From positions 55,069,227 to 55,133,226 of the forward strand of contig OU862917.1 in NCBI GenBank assembly GCA_917880885.1: DNA of 64,000 nt. The letters run 5' to 3'. Positions 10,690-21,830 of this stretch are shown piece by piece. A program made the position numbers and the translations under genes. This DNA comes from Limnephilus marmoratus (Eukaryota; Arthropoda; Insecta; Trichoptera; Limnephilidae). The notes under the pieces were generated by a model. It was not told where the DNA came from. It searched no databases and saw only the letters and a program-made list of their open reading frames with translations. How positions within the stretch are numbered: position 1 is the stretch's first letter; every line of letters begins with the position of its first letter.

Positions 10690-11000
10690 AATTGTCTTAA
10701 TTTAATTCAATATTACAATTTGAGGTTTTTTTACTCATAAAGTAAAAAAAAAATGCATAAAGGTAGCAGCCAATAAAATAATATGCGTTAAGAAAATAAA
10801 CATAATGTGGTTCTTAGTCGAATATGATAGAGTAAAATATGACCGAATCGGATATCGACACTTTGGCGCAATAATCAGCGCATTTGCCCGGAAAGCGAAA
10901 GGTCCTGGGTTCGAGTCCCAGAGGTGCAAATATCTTTTCTGATTTTTCCGTTTCCAGATTTTCGGTTGAGTTTTGCAAATATTATCTTCATTTAATTTTT
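10690..11000 (+). mobile_element. tRNA-derived SINE
   Basis: A tRNA-like head covers about 10855-10928, with a B box GGTTCGAGTCC at 10908-10918 inside a CTGGG/CCCAG stem. The body continues as TCTTTTCTGATTTTTCCG and a 3' part related to the palindromic insertion at 54624-54846. Upstream, 10700-10752 matches the family 3' end (ACAATTTGAGG...CATAAAGT) and ends in poly-A, so a second copy probably abuts it. It is a SINE and not a functional tRNA gene, because the acceptor ends do not pair convincingly. Confidence 0.65.
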
Positions 11001-11100
11001 AAAAAGTAATAATTATTGTTCTGATTACCGTTCATTAGTCTTCAAGAGAAATAAGGCTAACATTCCATATTGGACTGCTGATACCAACCAACCCGAATAA

Positions 11101-11290
11101 TAATAACAAATTTGGACAACTTATATAGCGCTGTTTTTGCGAAAAATCGCCTCAAGAGCGCTGTACAAATTAGCATGGATTTTACTTTAGAATTTACTTA
11201 ACTATGTAGGAGGCTAGATAACAACTCGTCTTGCAGCTATCAAGCGCATGGATTATTGTAATTCTAGCCCCCCAATAAATTAAATAAAAT
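11101..11290 (-). repeat. CR1/L2-like LINE 3' UTR and tail (antisense)
   Basis: Reverse complement of the tail at 26673-26860: (AAT)n, then the AGCGCTG...CAGCGC-type hairpin, then a stretch containing CCATGCGCTTGATAGCTGC in sense. It extends family homology about 110 bp into the 3' UTR. Confidence 0.85.
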
Positions 11291-11295
11291 ATCTA

Positions 11296-11378
11296 TGACA
11301 TGTATGGCAGTGAGACGTAGGATGGAAGAAAAGGGATGAAAGTAGACTAAAATGCTGTAGAAATAAGATCTCTGGAGG
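11296..11378 (+). pseudogene. short RTE LINE fragment
   Basis: About 80 bp matching 5500-5580 of the RTE element, around the codons for Met-Tyr-Gly-Ser-Glu, with several substitutions and indels. There is no reading frame of use. Confidence 0.75.
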
Positions 11379-11589
11379 GTTTGTGTTTAAAAATTACATA
11401 TTTATTAACATACTAGTTGAAGTCCTGAGCGTTGCCTAAGCTTTCTACTGCCGCCAAATTCAATAGTGGGGCATACTTGCGTTTTGTACAGCGTTAGCAG
11501 TTGGGTACTATTAAAGTATCTGCGGTGTACACATAAAAAAACACATACTGACGACAAACAGTTTAGGTAACATCTACCGGATCTGCCGG

Positions 11590-11690
11590 ATCTGCCCTGA
11601 TGATGGACACTGCAACGCTGTTCGAAACTTCGGCTAAAGAAGGAGGTAGCGCAACACGGCGTAACACTCCAAAAACAAATAACGAAAAAA
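11590..11690 (+). repeat. CTGATGA-stem-GAAAC hairpin motif, copy 1
   Basis: CTGATGA at 11597-11603, one extra T, GGACA at 11605-11609 pairing with TGTTC at 11619-11623, then GAAAC at 11624-11628. The sequence after it (CGGCTAAAGAAGGAGGTAG, then ACACGGCG) is shared with 50541-50625 and with the minus strand of 39001-39090. It resembles a hammerhead ribozyme core of the kind found in Penelope-like elements, but the extra base and lack of a visible cleavage-side helix leave that open. Confidence 0.6.
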
Positions 11691-11719
11691 GCTTAATTGC
11701 AGTTTAACAGGATAGTACC

Positions 11720-12118
11720 TGGTATCGCAAAGGCGACACGTGGAGTGGACTGTATCAATATATTAAAAAAAATGTTATGTTTGTGAATACTTTGACACAA
11801 CTATGGGGAATGGTAAACAGATGAATGGAGAAGGAAACTGACTTACCCCTTATGGTTGATGTTCTGCTCAATATTATGGATCTGAGGGAGCACTAAATCA
11901 CTCACTGCACAAGCTTCCATAAACTGGTCGATGTTATATAAAACTGAGAGAATAATGATGTTCGTTGCACAGCTTATTTTAACAGACTGACTGACATATT
12001 GATTTTATTGTTGAACGGTAGGTAATATTGTCAGTAGGGACAGGTAATTGTGGTAAACAAAGGATGGGTAGATAAATGGAACAAGGTATATAGATAGGTA
12101 TACATAGTTGCGTCAACA
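11720..12118 (-). repeat. 3' LTR of the BEL/Pao element
   Basis: 399 bp, nearly identical to 17590-17987. In element sense it starts TGTTGACGC and ends GCGATACCA. A purine-rich tract (AGGTGGGCGGAAAAT in element sense, about 12119-12133) sits immediately before it and is the likely primer for plus-strand synthesis. Confidence 0.95.
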
Positions 12119-12379
12119 TTTTCCGCCCACCTAATTTTGGAACAAAATTAACAATAAAAAAAAATAAAAAAATAATACCAATAATAACAAAAAGTAGCTT
12201 GAATACTATGTTATTAAACAAAAATTATAAGGAAAATTATTAAAAAAAATTATTGTGAGCACACCAGCTGTCTTCTGTGTATTTATCAAAGGAAACAAAA
12301 GGAAAACAAAAAACATAAAATATAAGTAATAGATAGCTCTATGATAAAAAAAATGCTGAGTATTGAATTAACAGATGAC

Positions 12380-12886
12380 TTATTCTATAGGCAAAGGGCA
12401 AAGCTTAATCGCTGGGCGGACAAATATACCTTTAGTGGTTTTAATAGTTGCAACGCGAACGATATTATCTTTACCCGGATGTACGGCAACAATTCGCCCT
12501 AAAGCCCAGCGCATGGGGGGAAGACGTTCATCCTTTACTAGCACGAGTTGACCGATCTCTAAATTGGGTCTGTCTCTCAACCATTTTGCACGTTGTTGTA
12601 GAGTATTAAGATACTCCACATTCCAACGTCGCCAAAAGTGTTGAGACATCTTTTGTATGTGTTGCCAACGACTTAAACAGTTTGATCCAGTAGCGGACAG
12701 GTCATATTCGGGAAGTCCTAAGAGGAATCCTCCTATCAGAAAATGGCCGGGTGTAAGGGCGTCGACGTTGTCTGGATCAACCGACAAGGGGCAAAGGGGG
12801 CGTGAATTTAGAATAGCTTCAATGGTAGTAAGAAGTGTGGCAAACTCCTCAAATGTTAGGGAAGTATCACCCACTACTCGAACCAA
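12380..12886 (-). pseudogene. BEL/Pao integrase C-terminal region (DUF5641-like)
   Basis: 168 residues in the same frame as the integrase segment upstream, separated from it only by the stop at 12914-12916. It shows the family landmarks: LNSRPLCPLS near residue 27, LTPGHFLIG near 43, a W-rich stretch with FWRRWNVEYL near 85, and a chromo/SH3-like end containing VLVKDERLPPMRW and LGRIVAVHPG. In these elements this part helps integrase bind DNA or chromatin. The reported ATG is internal; translation would have come from the upstream frame. Confidence 0.88.
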
Positions 12887-12913
12887 ATGATGCTTGACGG
12901 ATTTAATTCCGGA

Positions 12914-14281
12914 TTACCACAGTCCACCAAAGTGTGGACTGGCGGGAGGATTAAATGTCCACAGGATTTCCTTTTGGGCAAGATAGTCCGAAATTACTTC
13001 ACGTTGTGGTGAAGAATAGAAATATTTAAATACTCCAGTTAGGTATCGCTTTGTTCCTACAAAATTTGTGCCGCGGTCACTGAAGACTTCGGAACACAAA
13101 CCCCGTCGATTTATGAATCGGGTTAGGGATGCGATAAAGGCATCCGTGGAGAGGTCTGACACGACCTCAAGGTGCAAGGCTTTGGTGGCCATGCAGACAA
13201 AAAGACATAAATAAGCCTTAGTGGTTTTTGCTCCGCGACGTTTATGATCCTTCAGCATAAAAGGTCCACCAAAATCGACCCCTACACGAGAAAAGGGACG
13301 ACTAGGTTGAACACGAGAGGACGGCAGATCCGCCATCATAGGTGAATGTGCAGTGGCCCGAAACTTGTGGCATGTGACACATTTTGATAACTGAGATCGA
13401 ATGACGGTACGACCGGACATAATCCAGTATTTGCGTTGAATAAGAAATTGGAGAGTACGCGGTCCGACGTGAAGATAAGCACGGTGATAGTAATCAATTA
13501 ACAACCCGGTCAAATGACTAGACTTAGGAAGTAAAATGGGATGCTTACTATCGGATGGGAGTGCAGAATTTGTTAGCCGACCGCCCACCCTCAGGATACC
13601 GTGAGGGTCAATAAAAGGTTTCAGTTTTTGAAGGCCGGAAGAACACATTTCGTCAGAGCTTAACAGAATAATATCGTTGTGAAAACAAGCCTGCTGTTCG
13701 AGTTTTATAATCTTCATGAATGCGTTGTCCAGTTCTTGAAGAGTGAGTGCCGCATGATTGATGCTCTGTTTCGCCATTTTGGAAACATTAGAAAGACAAT
13801 TTGTTTTGAACCTAAGGATCCATGCAATGACTTTCTTTAATTTTGATAATGAAGAATACTTCGCTATGATGGAAGATGATTTTAATTCGACATTAAAAAC
13901 TGTAGGTTTAGGGGGTTGAATTTCTGGCAATTCGCTTGCTGGAATAAACGGTAGCCTCGCCGAAGGCCAATCCTCAACTGGATTACGGAGCCACGATGGA
14001 CCCGAAAGCCATGATAGATGTTCTACAAAATGAGCAGGAAGGGTACCTCGGGACCCATAGTCAGCACTGTTATCCTCTGAAATAACATGCTTCCAAATTG
14101 CTTTTGGCGTGTTATCAAGGATCTGAACAACACGGTTTGCGACGAAAGATTTTAATAAATGTGGCGGCGTTTGAAGCCAAGATAAGACAATTGTCGAGTC
14201 AGTGAAGAGGATAACCTTTTCAATTTGCGCGGCAAAATGTACTGACGACAATATATATTTTATAAGTTTTGAAAGCAGCAC
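12914..14281 (-). pseudogene. BEL/Pao RNase H end and integrase core
   Basis: 455 residues. The first ~110 are the RNase H region (ILFTDSTIVLSWL with catalytic Asp). Then a His/Cys zinc-binding integrase N-terminus (paired His around HRAYLH, CVTCHKF) and the DDE core: first Asp in RVGVDFGGPF, second in FSDRGTNF. The frame ends at a TAA (12916-12914) directly after the FGGLW motif, precisely where the family has its third catalytic residue, Glu. So the catalytic triad is cut by the stop itself. The frame continues open immediately afterwards without a shift, which points to a single substitution. Confidence 0.92.
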
Positions 14282-14389
14282 GGCTGCAACACAACTCTAA
14301 TCTAGGGATTGTTAATGACTTTAAAGGTGCAACCTTGGATTTGGCCATCAGCAAGTAGCTAGAATTATGGTTTTGAACAACTAAATATG

Positions 14390-16312
14390 TCACGGCTGCT
14401 TAACCAGTTGTGATGCATCGCAAAATCCTACGAGGATACAATGACTATCTAGATTCGTATGGTAATATCGTGGAATTCGTAACTGTTGTAGCAATGGAAG
14501 TTGTTCCACAAAGTTGTTCCACGTGGACATGATGTGGAGTGGTACTTCAGTGTCCCAGTCCACGTTCAATTTCCAAAGTTCTTGGATAATCCGTTTTGCA
14601 GTGAAGATCACAGGAGACAACCACCCTAGCGGATCGTATATCCGAGCAAGGGTTGATAATATATTCCGCTTCGAACATACTGCCGAATTGGGTATCGAAA
14701 TGTGATAAGAAAAATAATCCTCTTCGGGATTCCAAAAAACACCTAATATTTTAACATTCGATTGAGTTTTGTTAAAATTCAACTGTTGTTGTTGACATTC
14801 AGAATCATGCTCGAGTAATTCTGAACAATTGCTTGCCCACTTGCTGAGTTCCAGTTTGGCCGATTTTAAAACGGCTACAATTTCTTCCTTGAGGTGTCGA
14901 GCAGATTCAATGGAATCTGCCCCAGTCGCCAAGTCATCAACATAAAAATTCTCTAACAGCGCCCTTGAAGCGGCAGGATAGCTTTCCCTCTCATCCCTAG
15001 CCAATTGACGTAAAGTCGAAATGGCCAAAAATGGGGAGGACGTTAAACCGTAGGTTATGGTTTGAAGTTCGTAATCTTTCATTGGTTCACTCGGGGAGTC
15101 GCGCCACAGGATGTGCTGATATTTACGATGATTGGGAATAATTAAAATTTGCCGGTACATTTTACAAATGTCAGCAGTAAATACAAATTTATGAAATCTA
15201 AAATTTAATATCATGTATGGTATTTCTGTTTGTAGTTTTGGACCGCTATATAGCATGTCATTTAATGACATATCGGAGGCCTTCGCAGACCCATCAAAGA
15301 CAACGCGAATTTTACCTTTTCCATTGATTACCGCATGATGGGGAAGATAATTTGCCCCAGAGTTGGGTGCTACGCGTTTCATGTGACTAAGACTTTCATA
15401 TTCATGAAGAAAATCCCTATAACTAGTCGCCAACGTCGCATCCCTATCAAAACGCTTTTCCAGCTTGCGCATTCGCGATTCGGCCAAGTTGTAAGTATTT
15501 TGCGGTGGAGGACTTTCCGATTTTAACAGAATCGGAACCACATATCTCCCATCCGTCTGTCTGTAATGCTCATTCTGAAACATTTCTTCCGCCTTGGTGT
15601 TGTCGGGGTTTAAATCAGAAACGACGGGAGCCTCTTCAATTTCCCAGAAATTTTTCATTGTATCATTTAATGACATGTCGGACAGTGTCAAAAGTGACGT
15701 TGGCGATGAATCGATCGACTGACATCCAACCTTCCCAAGAATAATATATCCAAAGACTGTATTTAAAGCACTACGGTTTCCACGAACGATATGTGATTGA
15801 TCATCCAAAATGTTGGGATATAAATCGGCGCCGAGTAGAAAATCTATTTGACCCGGCTGATCAAAACTTGGATCTGCTAACGATAAATTGAAAAATCGCG
15901 ATTTAACATCTTTATCAAGTGTGACAGATGGCATCCATGAAGTAATTTCCTGACTTACTATGGGTGTCGCAGATAACATAGGTGCTCGCTGTTTGACAGG
16001 TTTGATAACACATGAGGTTATACCTGTGCATGAGTTAACAGCCGTATGTCCTAATCCATTTAACGGAGTCTTATATTTCCTTATAGATAAGCCTAGCCTC
16101 TTGGCACAGCTCTGCGTGATAATGGAGACTTGACTTCCATTATCTACGATGATACGTACAGGAACGTAGGCGCCAAATTTATTTTGCATGTGAACAATCG
16201 CTGTACCCAAGAGCACATTTGGTGCGTTGCTCACATTTTCGTTTGACCTTGTGACGGCAGTCAATGACGTGGTCACCTTTTCACCCGTAGAGGGTGTTTC
16301 AAAATGCAACAT
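14390..16312 (-). pseudogene. BEL/Pao protease and reverse transcriptase
   Basis: 640 residues. An aspartic-protease motif IIVDNGSQVSII lies near 54-65 (DNGS in place of the commoner DSGS). The reverse transcriptase shows VFDGSAKAS, FTADICKMYRQI with the first catalytic Asp, LTSSPFLA, and YVDD (near residue 455) with the Asp pair. The frame ends at the start of RNase H (FCDASQ) because of a one-base slip near 14395-14405; a second slip near 14284-14290 restores the original frame, so about 110 bases of RNase H are out of frame. Family members normally have one continuous pol. Confidence 0.92.
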
Positions 16313-17310
16313 AGAATGGTGCCGGTGTTACAAATTTTACAACTAGATTGTGATTGACAATCTCCAAATCGATGAAACTTTAAACAATTAAAACATCGAT
16401 TTAAATGTTTTATGCGATTTTTCCTTTCAAGGGGAGACATTTCAAGAAATTTTTCACATTTATAAATTGAGTGAGCTTCCTTGCATATAGCGCACATTTC
16501 AGAGCTAGAATTCGCCGCCAATAAAGATTTTCGCGCAACCACCGTCTTTGGTTTAGGTATGTTTGCAGTAAGTGGGTTAGACGCTTCGAGAATTCTAATC
16601 TGATTGTGTAAAAATTCAAATAATTGAGATGTCTCCGGTAATTGTGTTCGTGTAAGTGACGTTTCGAATTGTCGTCTGGTGTCTTGATCCAAACATCGTA
16701 AGATTATGTGGGCAACAAACTTACTAAATATATTTTCATGTTTCATTGCATTCAAAGCAGATAAATTTTCTTGAAAAGTGTTTAAGATATGTGTTAATCC
16801 ATTTATCGATTCATTAGGTAATGGTTTAAAATTCATCATTTCGTCTACATAAAAAGTAAATAATAATCTACTATCTTCATACTTTTGCAGCAGAATGTTC
16901 CAAGCTATTGGGTAATTCTCAGCAATTAATGGTAACGATTTAACCAAATTCAATGCAGTTCCCTTCAGTAACGAAATTAAATGATGAAATTTCTCTATAT
17001 CTGTATACATATTATTATTATGTACTAGATTTTCGAACAATGCATGGAAGGTATGCCAATTTTTTACATTGGAATCAAATGGTGTTATTTGAATCGCGGG
17101 TAATTTTAAGTTGCCAATACTATTTGCAGAAATTGGTTCTGATTTAATGTTTGAATTTTGCTGTCTTTTTGCAGATGAAATTTCAAAGACCATTACATCT
17201 AATTGTTCAGAGATTGTTGCTATCTCCTTACAATCACTTGCCTTGTCCGATTCAATTAATAAATTTTCCATATCATTATGTAATGACTCTACCTCTCTGA
17301 GCCATTCCAA
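16273..17310 (-). pseudogene. BEL/Pao gag (main part)
   Basis: 345 residues: a DUF1759-like helical region in the first ~230, then two CX2CX3HX4C zinc knuckles (CAICKEAHSIYKC and CFNCLKFHRFGDC) and a third partial CKIC near the C-terminus, which bind the genomic RNA in the particle. The frame has no true ATG here (it opens at a TTG); its N-terminus lies in another frame at 17328-17453. The last ~20 residues are out of frame relative to the protease: a one-base loss near 16330 separates gag from pol, overlapping the next frame by 40 bases. Whether that slip is programmed or a lesion cannot be told from one copy; in this superfamily gag-pol is usually one frame. Confidence 0.88.
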
Positions 17311-17327
17311 AACCTTTACATACCGGC

Positions 17328-17453
17328 TTAAAAACGTTTTTCACTTTTTTTTTCATCCGTGTTTATAAAAGGTATTAATTGATGCGTTATTTGTATCCTA
17401 GCTAAAAAACGATCCCTTCGAGTTTTCAATACGGCAATCTTCTTATCTGCCAT
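17328..17453 (-). pseudogene. BEL/Pao gag N-terminus, frameshifted
   Basis: The ATG at 17453-17451 opens 41 codons (MADKKIAVLKTRRDRF...), a basic N-terminus typical of this gag, and stops at 17328. It must connect to the frame at 17310, so a one-base slip lies near 17335-17350 in an A- and T-rich stretch. It is the best candidate for the genuine start, 137 bases inside the 5' LTR. Confidence 0.75.
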
Positions 17454-17589
17454 CGTAAATTAATTCTTGTTTAGTGAAATATTATGTATTTAACACAGAA
17501 AACAGCCAATGTATACGGCGACAATAATTATAGAATGTAATGAATTTAATGTTTTCTAGATTAATCCAGGCTCGTAATGGACCAAATAA

Positions 17590-17987
17590 TGGTATCGCAA
17601 AGGCAATACGTGGAGTGGACTGTATCAATATATTAAAAAAATGTTATGTTTGTGAATACTTTGACACAACTATGGGGAATGGTAAACAGATGAATGGAGA
17701 AGGAAACTGACTTACCCCTTATGGTTGATGTTCTGCTCAATATTATGGATCTGAGGGAGCACTAAATCACTCACTGCACAAGCTTCCATAAACTGGTCGA
17801 TGTTATATAAAACTGAGAGAATAATGATGTTCGTTGCACAGCTTATTTTAACAGACTGACTGACATATTGATTTTATTGTTGAACGGTAGGTAATATTGT
17901 CAGTAGGGACAGGTAATTGTGGTAAACAAAGGATGGGTAGATAAATGGAACAAGGTATATAGATAGGTATACATAGTTGCGTCAACA
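17590..17987 (-). repeat. 5' LTR of the BEL/Pao element
   Basis: 398 bp. In element sense it carries a TATATAA-type box (about 17800-17812) that could start transcription. The bases just inside (17571-17589) should hold the primer-binding site; they include TGGTCCATTACGAGCC in element sense, which I cannot assign to a tRNA. Confidence 0.92.
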
Positions 17988-17992
17988 GTACC

Positions 17993-19384
17993 TACTTTTG
18001 ACGAACATTAAATGAATTTTTGTTACAAACAAAGAGAACAACTTACTAGATAAAGAATTTGTCGTAAAAAATTATAAACCAAATAAAATTAAAAAAAAAA
18101 AACAACTGGCCAGGTTCAAAAATATATTTAATATTCATAACAACTCCCCGCATACTCTATGCAATAAATAATATTCCGCACACAAATGCAACAGAATGCG
18201 CACGTGTGTAATTGATCGATGTAAGTAGGACTTATTGGGGGAAAGTTCGCCTTACATTCCATATCCAAAAATATGCATTCATTATTCAAACACAAAAACA
18301 CGCAACAATACGATGCAAAAATGTCCAGATTTTTTCACAATAAAACCAATTGAGTCCTTATTGTTGAAGAATCACCCAAATCCACGAAAAGATGGGAGAG
18401 AAAATAAACCTTATGCTTATTTAAAATAAAGAACGTTTTAGAAGTTATTTACATTGGGGGTTGCGTATTTTTTTCTGTTCATCGTGAATAGAACGTTTTA
18501 TTGTCAATATTTCGAAGAAAAATTTGATGCGATTTTATACCTTGGGTATCTTTAAAATAAGAACTATTTTGGTGATTTTTTTTGTGTTGGCGGTTGCGTT
18601 TTTATGGGTGTTCGTGGTGTAAGTGTAACGTTTTAGTGTCATAATCTGATGGAGCGTGCCAGTCCAGTACAGTACTTACCCGAATCCCGAATCAATAAGC
18701 CTATTGGAATAATAAAAATGGTGATCATCCTACATTGTTACGTTCGGGATAATGGTCAAGAGACGATCGAGCATTGTAATCGATTACATAAAATAATATT
18801 ATTCAGAAAATCTGAAATATATTTTGTTAGGGTGATTTCAGGGGTATTTAGGAAAAGTACAATGATATTTTTTTTGGGGACGTGACTGTCCAGTTTGCGT
18901 TTGGGTCACCTGCATCGGTTATCTGTTTATGTATGCAATATTTTTGGAAATGACGCATGACGTTTCGAATTTGTGATTTCTATAGCAGGAATGTATTTAA
19001 TATTGAATGTGAATTTATGAAGTAATGTGAAATCAAGGGATATTTTATGTTAGAAAATCTAGTTTAGTAGTAAATAAACTCTAAAGATTAAAAATAAATT
19101 AAATAAAAGAAATACACAATTCAAATCAGAAATTATTATTTAAATATTTTTCTGGTAAAATATTATAGTAGGTAGGTAGTAGAACTTTAAGTACTGAAAA
19201 AGTCTAAAGAAATTTATACAAAAGATATCTGAGAAATAAATGTCATTTCATATTTTATTATTTTATCAAATTGAAATCAAATCCGAGTTCGAGATTTCAT
19301 TGAACCAGACTTACAGATAGACAGACAATCGAAATTAGTCTTTTTATGATTGATGAAAGCAAAAAAAAATTACATTTCTTGAGT
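17993..19384. other. AT-rich sequence without recognised genes
   Basis: I see no coding signal. The only structure is a diverged two-copy repeat at about 18430-18640 (GGTTGCGTATTTTT and GGCGGTTGCGTTTTTAT, each followed by GAACGTTTTA- or AACGTTTTAG-like sequence). Confidence 0.5.
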
Positions 19385-19475
19385 CGGCCACATCAAGAGT
19401 TTGGCGGTTGAAGACCGAGTTTTTTGGCGGTCCGTCCTCTCTGCCTACCCTTGCGAGACACGGCGTGATGGTTAG
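19385..19475 (+). pseudogene. RTE LINE 3'-end fragment
   Basis: About 90 bp matching the last codons and tail of the RTE at 5870-5975 (GGCGGTCCGTCCTCTCTGCC, then ACGGCGTGATGGTTAG), ending with a short TTAG-like tail. It is severely 5'-truncated. Confidence 0.88.
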
Positions 19476-19644
19476 ATAGTTAGTCAAAATTACAGACTTA
19501 GTAGGTACCTACCAAGTCTGTAACGTCCTACACGTCAAAATTCGACTTTACAATAAATAGGTAATTCATAAATCATCACAACATTTCTGATCAAATGGAA
19601 TTTGAATTGAAACATATATTTAAATGGTTTGAACCATGTTTATT

Positions 19645-19760
19645 AAATAAGGTAACATCAAGTAAGGTAATGTAAATAAGGTTACATCAAATAAGGTAAT
19701 GTAAATAAGGTTACATCAAATAAGGTAATTTAAATAAGGTTACATCAAGTAAGGCAATCG
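19645..19760. repeat. 29-bp tandem repeat, 4 copies
   Basis: Four 29-base units of the form AAATAAGGTTACATCAA(A/G) TAAGGTAATGT follow one another without gaps; each itself contains two TAAGG half-units. The last unit is the most diverged. Confidence 0.92.
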
Positions 19761-19859
19761 ATTTTTTTTAAATTTGACCTAAAAATGTTTAACTTCGGAC
19801 TCGATTTACTGGACTCCAAAAGCTTAAATTAAAAAACCCGTGTGCTTTAGACCACACAA

Positions 19860-20110
19860 CTGAAGAAAAACTTCTGCTCCATCTATATGATAGGAAGAGA
19901 GAAAGAAAATGTGCGCGCGCACTGCTCTCTCTTGCTCCTACATACAGACAATAGGTCTGCACTGTGTAACGTAACTGGCTATCAGAGAAAGAGAGAAAGA
20001 CAATGTGTGCTCGCACCTTTCTCTCTCGCCGCTACAGTAATATACGAAGCGTTCGCCTCGCTTTTCGCAACGCTCTCGTCACGCATTCGCCAGCTTACTC
20101 CCCAAGTCAA
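19860..20110. repeat. GAGA/CTCT-rich direct repeat
   Basis: Two copies of a block running GAGAGAAAGA(A/C)AATGTG, a GC-rich core with GCGCAC or CTCGCAC, then CTCTCTC (about 19892-19930 and 19984-20030). Each block can fold on itself through GAGAGA with CTCTCTC. The following CG-rich stretch to 20110 has no recognised coding function. It could be part of an unrecognised transposon end. Confidence 0.6.
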
Positions 20111-20235
20111 TCGTGCGTAAAGAAGTCTTACTTCAAAAAAGTTATACTACAAAATCGACTCCAAATACGATGTAGATTCACTAGTTTCCCGCTTGTACTA
20201 AGATCACAAAATAATCTATAAATACACTCAAGTAT

Positions 20236-20994
20236 TTAAGGCGATCCCATAGTCCAGGAAAAAAAATCGAAATCGGAATTCACGCCCCTTTATGGGAGGA
20301 GTTTGAAAATACTTAAGAAAAAGCTTTTGGAAAGGTTGGAAAAGGTATTTGAGAAAAAAAATTACAGGTTGGTTTCGTAAAAACCTGTAAAAAACATTAT
20401 CTCCCTTTTTACGCATTGTTTATTGTAATAAAACGGAAATTTTAAATTGATTTCACGAAATCAAGCGACGCGGAGTGACGCGTCCATCTCCCGCTCAGTT
20501 CGGGGCGTGACGGCGTGACTGATACGAAGTAGGTTTGGCGACTGTGGCGTGGACAGTAGTTCTTCGGTGGACGCCATAGGGTTCACTTTGAAAAACCGAA
20601 TTCGTCACTAGCGGCTGTATTGTAAAACAACAACGCGAAAATGCATATTTTATTTTATTTTGGGAAGATTGGGAGTAAATATCAACTTTTTTTGTGACTA
20701 TTATAAAATAAACTGAATTTGCCACATTATACAATAAAACCATATCCGAAAAGGGGTTTATAAATTGGAGAGTTTGGACTTGAAAGTGTGATTTTTAGAC
20801 CTTATACTTTATTTTTTTTATAGGATTATTAAAAGACTTATACAAAAAAATTACTGATATTTTTAAGGGCCAAGGTATGTTCTATACGCAGTATTTAATT
20901 GAAGCATCTACAATACTTCTAAGCGATCAAATTTTCAAAACAAAAACATATGATTTTGTATGATTTTGCATTATTTACTATGGCTTCATCTTAA
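20236..20994. mobile_element. TTAA-flanked non-autonomous DNA element, long copy
   Basis: Bounded by TTAA at 20236-20239 and 20991-20994, with an imperfect terminal inverted repeat: left GGCGATCCCATAGTCC and right (complement) GATGAAGCCATAGT after the TTAA. Family relatives are 45744-46093 (same ends, middle missing) and 38130-38373 (antisense, partial). TTAA targets are used by piggyBac and Kolobok elements; no transposase is visible to decide. Bases 20345-20735 are absent from the short copy. Confidence 0.75.
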
Positions 20995-21529
20995 TAGATT
21001 GGAATGTGTCAGAACTTCTTTGGGTATCTGACTTCTCTAATATACTTCGTGTCATAAATTCTCCCGACATTCTACCAAAAAACATCAATTTGTTACTGTT
21101 GCCAAATAACGACCTTGAAATAAACCCAGTTATTTCTCATTGCACTCTGCATCCTATACCTCCATAAATTCGTTTGTAATTTATTTCCTAGACCGTTAGA
21201 TATGCAAATTTCCCATGGAATAAAATGGTGCTAAATGAATAAGCATGGGGCCATCGATGTGATATACATGGTCGATGCACGGGGAATCAATATGTCTTTT
21301 AGCTTGTTTTATGGGGGCTTGCGGACAAATGTCATGGCTGAACATCGCCGTGGATTGGGGGAGAGTGGTGATATCTGCGGTAGGCGATGTGATGGCGGTT
21401 ATGCGGGAGTGTTTGCGTAATATGGACAATGAGAGGCATAAATTTATATGTAATGTACAAGACATGCTCACCAACTACAAATACCAAAAACAAACACATC
21501 CTTTGGACAAAAACACTACAGATACCAGG
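20995..21529. other. no recognised feature
   Basis: Overlapping 60-90-codon frames on both strands at 21196-21535 show no family resemblance. Because LINE coding sequence begins just after, the right part may be a worn upstream part of that LINE. Confidence 0.4.
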
Positions 21530-21830
21530 CTATAAAACTATACAATTCTCTTCCTACACAATATAAAACAACTAATATTGAATACAAAAAAAACTTAAGA
21601 AACTGGCTACAATCTTTTGAAGTCGATTTTATATTTTGATTTTTATTGTTTCTCTTTTTGTATTAGCAATTAACACTCTTTTGTTTTACTATTCACAATT
21701 TATAATTCGTAATTTACAACTGAAAAATGTCCTCTACAACACAGGTGAACTCCTAGTGTGGAGGACAATATATTATACCTTTGTAATGTAAATGTACTAA
21801 GAATAAATAAATAAAATAAATAAATGTTCC
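21530..21830 (+). pseudogene. LINE 3' end: RT C-terminal codons, 3' stem-loop and A-rich tail
   Basis: Codons from about 21531 give LYNSLPTQYK and LRNWLQSFEVD then a stop near 21639, the pattern that ends CR1/jockey-type polyproteins (compare FFNNLPTEIIK at 34510). A stem-loop at 21728-21767 pairs TGTCCTC with GAGGACA around a CCTAGTG-containing loop. The copy ends with (AATA)n at 21805-21828. Confidence 0.78.

Larger units (their letters stand above)
11720..17987 (-). mobile_element. BEL/Pao LTR retrotransposon, near full length
   Basis: Two LTRs of 399 and 398 bp flank a minus-strand gag-pol. The element is bounded by the 5-bp duplication GTACC (11715-11719 and 17988-17992), and the LTRs begin TG and end CA in the sense of the element. 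Order: 5' LTR (right), leader, gag with zinc knuckles, aspartic protease, reverse transcriptase, RNase H, integrase, C-terminal domain of the DUF5641 type, polypurine tract, 3' LTR (left). LTRs differ by two substitutions and one A-run indel, so insertion was recent, yet the coding region has at least four frame disruptions and one stop. It may have moved in trans, or the breaks may be sequence errors. Confidence 0.95.

Noticed and set aside
10855..10928. tRNA gene candidates at 10.9, 42.4, 52.0, 57.9 and 61.8 kb
   Set aside because: Good B boxes and T-arm stems, but no full acceptor stem and each is followed by a SINE body; they are SINE heads.
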